This document shows positions 54,631 to 62,863 of a DNA stretch of 64,000 nt, piece by piece (the stretch's first letter is position 1; every line of letters begins with the position of its first letter). The stretch lies in assembly GCA_016705005.1 (NCBI GenBank), contig JADIZB010000005.1, forward strand, positions 124,001 through 188,000, read 5' to 3'. Both the position numbers and the translations under genes were made by a program. The DNA comes from Bacteroidales bacterium (GTDB lineage Bacteria > Bacteroidota > Bacteroidia > Bacteroidales > Lentimicrobiaceae). The notes under the pieces are model-generated. The model made no database searches, was not told where the DNA came from, and saw only the letters and a program-made list of their open reading frames with translations.

Positions 54631-56919
54631 ATGGGAAATCAAAAGGAAATCCGTATTCTTTTTGCAGAAGACAACGAATCAGATTTTGAACTTGCTGTTC
54701 ATGAATTAAAATCGGCTGGTCTGGAATTTATCAGCGAATGTGTTGAAAAAAGGGCTGATTTCGAGAAACAACTCACTTTATTCCAACCAGATATCATCAT
54801 TTCTGATTACTATCTATCTGATTTTAACGGTCTTGACGTCCTTGCGATCGTGAGCGTAATAAATCCTCACATTCCGATTATTATTACTACAGGCTCAATC
54901 AATGAGGAAACTGCAGTAAATTGTATGAAATCAGGAGCTTCTGATTATGTTTTGAAAGATCAGTTCCGAAGACTTCCAATTAGTGTTAAAGAAATCCTGC
55001 ATAAAAAACAGCTACTGAAGGCTAAACTCGCTTCTGAAGCAGCCATCCGTAAGAGTGAAGAGCGGTTCAGCTCGCTGTTGAATCATATTTCGGATATCGC
55101 AGTACAGGGATATCAGAAAGATGGGACCATCAAATATTGGAACAAAGCATCAGAAAGGCTCTATCAATACCGCGCTGAGGAAGCACTGGGTAAAAACTTG
55201 TTTGATCTGATTGTCCCAACTGATTTGAACGATTACGTTAGGACAAGATTCAACCAGATGATAGAAACAGAGCAGCCTTTCCCCGGAGAGGAGTTCAGGC
55301 TCAGGCGCAAAGACGGGCAATACATCAATGTTATTTCAAACCATGCTGTCTACCGTTTAACAGAGAATGAGTATGAGCTTTACAGCATCGACATAGATCT
55401 TTCGGCCAGAATCAATGCAGAAAATGCACTGCAGGCATCGGAAAAGAAGTACCGGAACCTGGTTGAAAATTCACTGATAGGTATATATCAGTCCACTTTT
55501 GATGGCAGGTTCTTGTTTGTAAATGAAGCATTTGCCAGGTTACTTGAATACAACTCTCCCGAAGAACTGATGGCGATCCCTGTTGAGGCAATTTACCTTT
55601 ACCCTGATGACAGAACAGAATTGGTACAATCTATTTCGGAAAGTCAAAGTACATGTGATTTTGAAACGATTTTACTTACAAAATCAGGTTATAAAAAAGA
55701 TGTCATAATCAATGCCTCCTCTGAGGAGAATTATATTGCCGGAATGGTGCTCGATATCACTGCCCGGAAAGCAGCTGAAAGGGAGATGATACGGGCAAGG
55801 GAGATCGCCGAAGAGAGCGACAGACTCAAATCGTCATTTCTTGCCAACCTCAGCCATGAAGTCAGAACTCCAATGAACGGAATAGTAGGATTTTCCGAGT
55901 TGCTCTTCGATGATAGTTTTGATGAAGAGAGTAAACGTTCATTTGTAGAAACAATTTCACAAAATTCTTATCAGCTTTTGAGCATCATAAGTGATATCAT
56001 TGAAATCTCAAAAATAGAGACAGAGCAACTGATTGTCAACTACAGGGAGTTCTCATTATCCGGAATGATGAATGATCTTGAAAAAAAATATCGGAATCCG
56101 GCATTAAATAAGTCGCTGTCGCTAAATTTCTACATCAGTTGCAGGGAAGACGATCTTATAATAATCTCTGATGAGGAAAAAATAAGGCAGGCTCTTCTTC
56201 ATCTTCTTGACAATGCTATAAAATTTACAGAGAAAGGTGGAATTATTGTTCGGTGTGATAAAAAAGGCACATCACTTGAATTTTGTGTTGAAGATACAGG
56301 GATAGGCGTGAAAAGTGGTTCAGAGGAATTGATTTTTAAGCCATTCAGACAGGTTGAAGAATCACTTAATCGCAAATATGGTGGAAATGGACTGGGACTG
56401 CCGATTGCCAAAGCTTACATTGAATCGCTGGGAGGAACTCTCTGGTTGAAGCCAAACCCTGAGGGTGGTTCCATCTTTTGTTTCAATTTGCCTGCAAGAT
56501 TCAAAGCAACAGAAATGAAAAACAATCCGGAGGAACTGACCGAGAATCCGGATTACTCGATGTTTACTTTTCTCATTGCAGAAGATGAGATCACGAATAT
56601 GACCTACCTCAAGAAATTGCTGATTCCTTCCGGTGCTTCCTTCTTAAGTGCTACCACAGGAAAGCAGGCTATTGAAATTATAGAAAGGAATCCCCGGATA
56701 CATCTGGTATTTATGGATATCAAAATGCCGGAAATAGACGGACTGGAGGCAACCCGCATCATTAAGAAAATGAAACCTCATATCCCTGTAATAGCTACTA
56801 CAGCTTACGCGATGACCGGTGACAGGGAAATGTGCATTTCTGCCGGATGTGATGAGTATATTGCCAAACCAATAAGGAAGGCTGAGCTTTTCAGAATTAT
56901 CAGAAAAGTGATGGATTGA
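54631..56919 (+). CDS. hybrid sensor histidine kinase/response regulator
   Basis: A 762-aa cytoplasmic protein with the order REC-PAS-PAS-HisKA-HATPase-REC. The first receiver (5-120) has its phosphoacceptor Asp in IIISDYYLSDF near residue 58. The PAS domains span about 140-260 and 270-385. The kinase histidine is in FLANLSHEVRTPMNG near 409. The ATPase has DNAIKFTEKGG, EDTGIGV and GGNGLGLPIAK. The second receiver (645-762) has its Asp in VFMDIKMPEIDG near 695. No membrane segment or DNA-binding domain is present, so the signal is probably internal and the output goes through another protein. The ATG at 54631 is chosen; a start at 54568 lies in the terminator-proximal region. Confidence 0.92.
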   Translation: MGNQKEIRILFAEDNESDFELAVHELKSAGLEFISECVEKRADFEKQLTLFQPDIIISDYYLSDFNGLDVLAIVSVINPHIPIIITTGSINEETAVNCMKSGASDYVLKDQFRRLPISVKEILHKKQLLKAKLASEAAIRKSEERFSSLLNHISDIAVQGYQKDGTIKYWNKASERLYQYRAEEALGKNLFDLIVPTDLNDYVRTRFNQMIETEQPFPGEEFRLRRKDGQYINVISNHAVYRLTENEYELYSIDIDLSARINAENALQASEKKYRNLVENSLIGIYQSTFDGRFLFVNEAFARLLEYNSPEELMAIPVEAIYLYPDDRTELVQSISESQSTCDFETILLTKSGYKKDVIINASSEENYIAGMVLDITARKAAEREMIRAREIAEESDRLKSSFLANLSHEVRTPMNGIVGFSELLFDDSFDEESKRSFVETISQNSYQLLSIISDIIEISKIETEQLIVNYREFSLSGMMNDLEKKYRNPALNKSLSLNFYISCREDDLIIISDEEKIRQALLHLLDNAIKFTEKGGIIVRCDKKGTSLEFCVEDTGIGVKSGSEELIFKPFRQVEESLNRKYGGNGLGLPIAKAYIESLGGTLWLKPNPEGGSIFCFNLPARFKATEMKNNPEELTENPDYSMFTFLIAEDEITNMTYLKKLLIPSGASFLSATTGKQAIEIIERNPRIHLVFMDIKMPEIDGLEATRIIKKMKPHIPVIATTAYAMTGDREMCISAGCDEYIAKPIRKAELFRIIRKVMD

Positions 56920-56922
56920 TTT

Positions 56923-59900
56923 CTATTTACTCCGTTTAATTCCTTTTGCACGCACGAATTCAGATCCACACATTAGAGTTACAAGATACATACCATCAGG
57001 TAAGGCTGAAACATTTACTTCAACAGGATTTCCCGGGATCACTGATATTTCACCGGACAAAACCCGGCTCCCGGCTGAATTATAAACTGTCAACGTTGAT
57101 TTACCTGAAACCGACGGTGAATAAATTCTGAGTACATCCCCGAAAGGGTTCGGATAAATGCTACCCTCTGCTATGTAAGGATCTTTGATATAATAGGATT
57201 CACCCAGATTGAAAGCATAAATTACCGACCTTCCGAAATCAGGATTGAACGACTTAATTTGAACCCCGTCAAGGCTGCCGATTCTTAGATAGCCACTCCC
57301 CTGTTCAGGGTAAGCCCAATAAGAAAGCCCCATATTTTCCTGATCGATCAGCTCGAGGGTATAGCACCCATCTGCAAAATTGATGGTATCATTATAGATC
57401 GTACTGTTTTCGAGGTTCTCTAGGATCAGAACCTCCTGACCCTTATTGTCTCTTATCTTCAATGAATAACGATAAGCCTGCTTATTGGTTTTAAGTGTCA
57501 GAACAAAAGGTTCATTGTAAAAATCAGGCATATTGAACCGGCTGTGATAAATGTTATTTTCGGCATATTGATCAAGCTTTCCATTAGGTAAACTAACTGA
57601 TACTGTGAATTTATGAAGAGAATCACCCATCCAGAAACTGTTACCTGGAACAGGCAGGAAAACAGATGTGGTTTCATGGGGGTGAACGAGGCCTCCCCAA
57701 ATCCAGGTTTCTGGTTTTCCGCCTGAAACTGAATATTCAAATTTAAGTGAAGTCAGGTCTGAAGTCCCGTTGTTGCGGATAATAACTTCCGGGTCATAGC
57801 AAACCGGGTTCAGACGTGAATAATACCTTGAACTTTCGGGGGAAATCACCTCATAAACTTCCGCGTCAGTTTCAAAAGTGTTTGGACCATATTGAAGCAA
57901 TTGCATTCCTACCATATAATTTCCCCAACCCATACCCTCGTTGTCAGGAGGAACAGCCGTGATATCATAATCCAGGGAAATGGTATCGTTGTTGACAAAA
58001 TCTGTAATTTCATAATCCCTGTATTTAACTGTTTCGCCGGGGCACCAGCCTTCCCTGGCGCCATTCCAGGTACCTCCCTGCGGGAAAACCGGGTTAAGGG
58101 CGCATTCATTGTATTGAAAAATTTTCCAGTCCCGGGCAAGTTGTCCGTTTACAAATAAATAATGGTCGTTGTCCTTCCATTCGCAGCAATGCGGGTATTC
58201 TCCGGTATTGCTGTTGTGCCCGTGACCCGAAAGCAGTGTTTTCACTTTAAACTGGGATGCTCCGGGGCTCACAGGAATTTTTGTCAGTGACAACACTGCA
58301 TCAGAAGCCAGGTCACGATAATACCAGAAATTAAGTCCTCCCCACAATTTATCAAGCTTTATAATTTCTCTGGGTGGCTGCCCTGTGATAAACAGAAACT
58401 TTACATCAATCAGCTCCTGCTGGTTTCCTGCACTGAAATCCACAGCTCCCCTGAGTAAACCAGCATAATCCGTCACATCATATGTCCAGGTAAAACCCTG
58501 CGGACCCAAATCCAGGTTGATTCCATAAGGGGTAATGAACCTTCCGATTTCATAATCATCAATGATCTCATAGGGTTTATCATAGTATGGGCGCATTTCC
58601 AGTTTCAGGACATCATCCGGGGTATTCCAGACCGAATCAACTTTCTGCCAGTTGTCATAAACCCAGGTATAGCCTGCCTGATATCTCTGTACTGTATCAG
58701 TGGCAATCAGGGGGCTAACCGGATCGTTGAACAGGATATATTCAACCGGTGGATTTTCAATTGAATCGATCACGGTAACTACTTCCTGATGAAGATCCGA
58801 AGTAACAAGATTCTCAAAAATCAGGCGTGGCCTCAGCTCAGTTGTGTCAAACCCTGTCTGCAATTCTTCACCCTGTAACCTGTAATACTGGGGTAATCCA
58901 AACAATTTTCCGTTATGTTGATGCATGGACAGATCTGTTACTTCATCTCCAGTACCCTGATCAAATGAATAATAATAAACGAGTGTGCTGTCAGATTGTG
59001 GTTCAGGAAGTGATTTTCTGAAATTTGCAGCAATAACCTCCGGTTCCATAGCATAATTGAAAAGTCTGACTTCATCGATCAGCATATCGGCAAATCCGTC
59101 GTTATCCCAGTTGCTCCGCCCTATGAAATTCCGTTTTCTGACAATACCATCGGGAGGCGTTAGCACACCGGCTTTGGTATATTGTCCATTTATGTATACC
59201 CACCCTACACTGTTTCTCAACCTGAGTGTTACATGGGTCCAGGTATTCAGCGGCATAGATTCCGGCATAACGAACGATTTTGAAACCCCAGGCTTGTTTA
59301 CATGAAAACTAAGTTTGCCGGAACTTTCATTGGAGAGAACGACAATAACATTGTCATTTCCCGGACCATTTCCGAAATCGAAGACCCGGCTCCAGTTGTT
59401 GTTGTTTCTCTTATAAATCCATGCCTGGAAGGTAAAATCCCCATTAAAGTAAGGGTCTTCAGGAAGCATAATAAAATCGGTGAATCCGTCAAAACTCAGG
59501 GCAAAATTATTGCTTCCTCCTACCAGACCACTGGTAAATCCGGTTGAGTCCGAAGCAATCTGAGCATTCGGTCCATGCCCGTGGCGGGTGGAACTAAAAT
59601 CGATTAGCAGATCTGACATTCCATCCCAGGTAAATGGTTGTTTGAAATTGAGATCAAGCCAGCCGGATTGCGAAAAATCAACGGAATTTACAAACAGGGT
59701 ATCCAGTTGTTCTGCAGGATTGCTGAACGGCAAAGCCGAATCGGTGTGACACATCCGGATTGTAAACCGGTCAACCAGATCACCTCCACCGGTTGAAAAC
59801 AGTTTTATACCGGAAACCTGTCCGGGTGAGATACCGGAAGCTGCCAATTCCTGCGAAGTCCAGATAAACTGCGACCTGGAAGCAGTGTTACCGGTTCTGA

Positions 59901-60351
59901 GCAGCGCAGAACTGGAAACCCCGCCTTCGCCGATTATAGAATTCGTCAGCGACAGGGTATCCTGGGCTGAAACTGAAGTATGGAAATGCCGGTGATACGA
60001 CCAGGTTGGTTGATCACGTAAAAGCAAGGAATCGACCGTCTTCCCTCCTATCAGGGTAAATGAAGGGTGATACAACTGAACCGAATCATAAAGGCCGGTA
60101 TGCTTATGGAACATATTGTAGGTCAGATAGTCCCATTCTCCGCAAGGGTATTGGTCCTGTTGTGTCAGTGCATCACACTTCAGTGTATACTTCATCAGTA
60201 TCTTTCGGAATGTACCTTCCTGTGGGAACTGCCAGACTCCCCTCCTGGATGTTATCGAATCAAAAGTCAGAGTCTGAACTGTAATGGTGTCCTGCGACAT
60301 CCCGGAAAATGAAAGGATGAACAAAAGAAAGGAAAAAATCAGGTTACGCAT
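56923..60351 (-). CDS. secreted PNGase F-like protein with LamG domain and T9SS sorting domain
   Basis: A 1142-aa exported protein with a signal peptide (LIFSFLLFILSFSGMSQ). The N-terminal region has CGEWDYLTYN, and the middle (about 500-900) has GHGHNSNTG, HCCEWKDNDHYLFVNG, and QGGTWNGAREGWCPG, resembling the two-domain fold of peptide-N-glycosidase F. A LamG/concanavalin-like domain is inserted at about 270-480 (FTFQAWIYK, WSRVFDFGNG, VYINGQY). A type A T9SS C-terminal domain occupies about the last 75 residues (SIYPNPFGDVLRIYSP to the end). The likely role is surface-exposed or secreted glycoprotein processing. Catalytic residues could not be aligned here. Confidence 0.83.
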   Translation of the reverse strand: MRNLIFSFLLFILSFSGMSQDTITVQTLTFDSITSRRGVWQFPQEGTFRKILMKYTLKCDALTQQDQYPCGEWDYLTYNMFHKHTGLYDSVQLYHPSFTLIGGKTVDSLLLRDQPTWSYHRHFHTSVSAQDTLSLTNSIIGEGGVSSSALLRTGNTASRSQFIWTSQELAASGISPGQVSGIKLFSTGGGDLVDRFTIRMCHTDSALPFSNPAEQLDTLFVNSVDFSQSGWLDLNFKQPFTWDGMSDLLIDFSSTRHGHGPNAQIASDSTGFTSGLVGGSNNFALSFDGFTDFIMLPEDPYFNGDFTFQAWIYKRNNNNWSRVFDFGNGPGNDNVIVVLSNESSGKLSFHVNKPGVSKSFVMPESMPLNTWTHVTLRLRNSVGWVYINGQYTKAGVLTPPDGIVRKRNFIGRSNWDNDGFADMLIDEVRLFNYAMEPEVIAANFRKSLPEPQSDSTLVYYYSFDQGTGDEVTDLSMHQHNGKLFGLPQYYRLQGEELQTGFDTTELRPRLIFENLVTSDLHQEVVTVIDSIENPPVEYILFNDPVSPLIATDTVQRYQAGYTWVYDNWQKVDSVWNTPDDVLKLEMRPYYDKPYEIIDDYEIGRFITPYGINLDLGPQGFTWTYDVTDYAGLLRGAVDFSAGNQQELIDVKFLFITGQPPREIIKLDKLWGGLNFWYYRDLASDAVLSLTKIPVSPGASQFKVKTLLSGHGHNSNTGEYPHCCEWKDNDHYLFVNGQLARDWKIFQYNECALNPVFPQGGTWNGAREGWCPGETVKYRDYEITDFVNNDTISLDYDITAVPPDNEGMGWGNYMVGMQLLQYGPNTFETDAEVYEVISPESSRYYSRLNPVCYDPEVIIRNNGTSDLTSLKFEYSVSGGKPETWIWGGLVHPHETTSVFLPVPGNSFWMGDSLHKFTVSVSLPNGKLDQYAENNIYHSRFNMPDFYNEPFVLTLKTNKQAYRYSLKIRDNKGQEVLILENLENSTIYNDTINFADGCYTLELIDQENMGLSYWAYPEQGSGYLRIGSLDGVQIKSFNPDFGRSVIYAFNLGESYYIKDPYIAEGSIYPNPFGDVLRIYSPSVSGKSTLTVYNSAGSRVLSGEISVIPGNPVEVNVSALPDGMYLVTLMCGSEFVRAKGIKRSK

Positions 60352-60553
60352 AGCGGATGGCCTTGGTTGATTTCGTAAAGATATTCTCAAATTGACTTCA
60401 ATTGGCTTGGTAATAATTAATTTTCAGAAGTCGGATTTCAGGCTGGAAAATGATCTTACTCCTTTGCAGGCCAATTAATTGATAAATTATGAACCTTGAA
60501 TCCGAACAAAACAGGAAACGATCAGTTTATTAATTCAATAATAACCATATTCT

Positions 60554-60970
60554 ATGAAAAATACAGCGTTTGGTTTACTCTTAACGGGTCTTTTAATGCT
60601 GACCGGGAACTTGATAAGTGCTCAGGATAGCAATAAAGGCCATGAGCCTGACCCCGAAAAGATGACAACTTATTTTATGGCTTTTCTGAAAACAGGACCC
60701 AACCGGAGTCATGATTCTGCTACAGCGGCCAAAATACAGGAAGGTCACATGGCTCATATCATGAAGATGGCAAGTGAGAAAAAGCTGGTGCTGGCAGGGC
60801 CGTTTCTTGATAAGGGCGATATACGTGGAATCTTTATTTTGAATGTTGCCACCATTGAACAAGCCATTGAGCTGACCAGCCAGGACCCGGCGGTACAATC
60901 CGGTAGACTTGGCATGGAGATACATCCATGGTACGGGCCTGTGAAACTCAGAGAGATAGATTGGGATTAA
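60554..60970 (+). CDS. exported YciI-like protein
   Basis: A 138-aa protein with a signal peptide (FGLLLTGLLMLTGNLISAQ) ahead of a YciI-type ferredoxin-like domain (TYFMAFLKTGPN, HMAHIMKMASEKKLVLAGPF, GIFILNVATIEQAIELTSQDPAVQSG, HPWYGPVKL). YciI proteins are usually cytoplasmic; the signal peptide makes this a periplasmic variant. The function is unknown. Confidence 0.82.
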   Translation: MKNTAFGLLLTGLLMLTGNLISAQDSNKGHEPDPEKMTTYFMAFLKTGPNRSHDSATAAKIQEGHMAHIMKMASEKKLVLAGPFLDKGDIRGIFILNVATIEQAIELTSQDPAVQSGRLGMEIHPWYGPVKLREIDWD

Positions 60971-61212
60971 ATGTTTATATAAATTAATATAATGAGTTGA
61001 ATATCTGATATATATAAATATTGAATATTTGATATTATATTGAATCTCCGGGTTCCGGAAATTAGAATGAAGAAGTCAGAAAGCAGGTATTCAACCGAAA
61101 ATATTATAAAAGAAATAATAACCACCCAGCTCTGTTTATTGATTCACGGATAAATATAGTTTATCAACAGGGATTGCATGGAATTTTAGCGTTTCTGATT
61201 ATAAATTCTCAT

Positions 61213-61220
61213 TAACTTTG
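61213..61220 (+). promoter_or_regulatory. candidate -7 element for the membrane protein gene
   Basis: TAACTTTG, 30 bases ahead of the ATG at 61251. A TTTC at 61192-61195 could act as a poor -33 element. Confidence 0.45.
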
Positions 61221-61250
61221 CCTTTCTGGTAATAAACAGAATGGTAAAGA

Positions 61251-62855
61251 ATGGATAAATTCAGGAAGTATTTCAGCTGGAGCAATCTTGCAATTGCTAT
61301 TATAATTTATGTAATTATCTCACAGACTTTTAGCCTGAAATTCTACCAAAACCCACACAGGATTATTGACAGTGATGTAAGCAACTACTATGCATATCTT
61401 CCTCTGACCTTCATTTTTGATCAAATGGATTACAGGTTTGATGAAGTAAGTTTCCCAATCGTTAAGGATTACCTGTACAGCGTTCCGGTAGGTAATGGAA
61501 ACAACATAAACCCTTATACCATGGGTATGGCTATGGCCTATTCTCCATTCTTTTTTTCGGTTCATCTGCCTTTGAAATGGATGGGGTATCCGACAACAGG
61601 ATTTTCTTTACCCTACCGGATTTCAATTATTCTTGCGTGCTTGTTTTATGTATTGACTGCAATTGTGTTGTTGAAAAGGATTCTTATCAGGGTATTTGAT
61701 GATAGAATAACCGCTATTTCAATACTGGCATTGGTTCTTGCAACCAACCTGCTTTATTATGTAACCTTTGAGCCTGGCATGCCCCATGCTTTCAATTTTT
61801 CTTTTGGGGTCTTCTTTTTATATCTTACCATTAAATGGCATGAAAAGCCAGGTATACTCAATTCCATTGGGATTGGACTGTTAACCGGAATGATTTCTCT
61901 CATCAGGCCAACTGATGTGGTTATTGCATTGGTCTTTATACTGTGGAAAGTTAATTCGCTCAATGCTTTGAAAAGCAACGTGTTGCTGATTGGCAGAAAA
62001 TGGTACCTGATTCTCCTGATCCTGATTTTTGCATTCATGGTATGGGTTCCGCAGATGATGTACTGGAAGCATTTTACAGGTCAATATTTGTACAATCCTT
62101 ATAAAGACTCCGGTTTTAAATTCTTTTTCAATAATCCTCAGATTTATTTGTCGCTCTTTAGTTACAGGAAGGGTTGGTTATTATATACACCGGTTATGTT
62201 ATTGATTTTTCCCGGTTTTATAATTCTTTACCGGAAATACCGGGAATATTTCTGGCCGGTTGTAATTTACTTTCTTATCAACCTATGGATTGTATCCTCC
62301 TGGTGTCTGCCATGGTACGGTGGCAGTTACGGTCAGCGCGCTTATGTTGTATCATACAGCATCATGATTATTCCGCTTGCGGCGACATTTTCAGCCATTT
62401 TCTATAAAAGAAAAGCATTTGGTTTTATTACCGGAATATTCATCACGGCTTTATTCATATTCCATAACCTCTTTCAATTGAAGCAGCATTACTATGGAGC
62501 TCTTCATTATGTTTCGATGACCAGGGAGGCTTATTGGGACTCATTTATGCACATGCATCCTTCGCCCCGGTTAAAGTATCTGCTTTCATTTCCCGATTAT
62601 GAAAGTGCTAAAAAAGGTAAGTATCCTACTCCGGTTATTGATCCGCTTTACACGGGAGAGCTTACCAAAGAAGAGATTCTCTTGCGATTTCAGCAGGATA
62701 TTGCTTCAGAAATAAGGAACGACAGTACCAAACATCGGGAATGGGTTGATCAGGCCGCCGTTGAAAAAATCAGCATTGAGGATTTGATAAAAAAACATGC
62801 CAAAGTGAGGATGGAAGAGCAGATCAATCAAGGAATCATTCTTCCCAAACAATAG
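61251..62855 (+). CDS. polytopic membrane protein, GT-C glycosyltransferase-like
   Basis: A 534-aa protein with about 11 hydrophobic segments. A large extracytoplasmic loop after the first helix carries an acidic DSDVSNYYAYLP motif, like the first-loop acidic residues of GT-C enzymes that use lipid-linked sugars. FDQMDYRFDE and MPHAFNFSFGVFFLYL follow. The C-terminal about 110 residues are soluble. It is probably involved in glycan or lipid-linked sugar transfer, but this is inference. It is followed after 8 bp by an F420-dehydrogenase beta-family gene, suggesting an operon in glycan synthesis. Confidence 0.72.
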   Translation: MDKFRKYFSWSNLAIAIIIYVIISQTFSLKFYQNPHRIIDSDVSNYYAYLPLTFIFDQMDYRFDEVSFPIVKDYLYSVPVGNGNNINPYTMGMAMAYSPFFFSVHLPLKWMGYPTTGFSLPYRISIILACLFYVLTAIVLLKRILIRVFDDRITAISILALVLATNLLYYVTFEPGMPHAFNFSFGVFFLYLTIKWHEKPGILNSIGIGLLTGMISLIRPTDVVIALVFILWKVNSLNALKSNVLLIGRKWYLILLILIFAFMVWVPQMMYWKHFTGQYLYNPYKDSGFKFFFNNPQIYLSLFSYRKGWLLYTPVMLLIFPGFIILYRKYREYFWPVVIYFLINLWIVSSWCLPWYGGSYGQRAYVVSYSIMIIPLAATFSAIFYKRKAFGFITGIFITALFIFHNLFQLKQHYYGALHYVSMTREAYWDSFMHMHPSPRLKYLLSFPDYESAKKGKYPTPVIDPLYTGELTKEEILLRFQQDIASEIRNDSTKHREWVDQAAVEKISIEDLIKKHAKVRMEEQINQGIILPKQ

Positions 62856-62863
62856 ACCTGGTA

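Noticed and set aside
61067..61153. A 28-aa small frame (MKKSESRYST...)
   Set aside because: Short, with no recognisable motif or ribosome-binding context; indistinguishable from chance.
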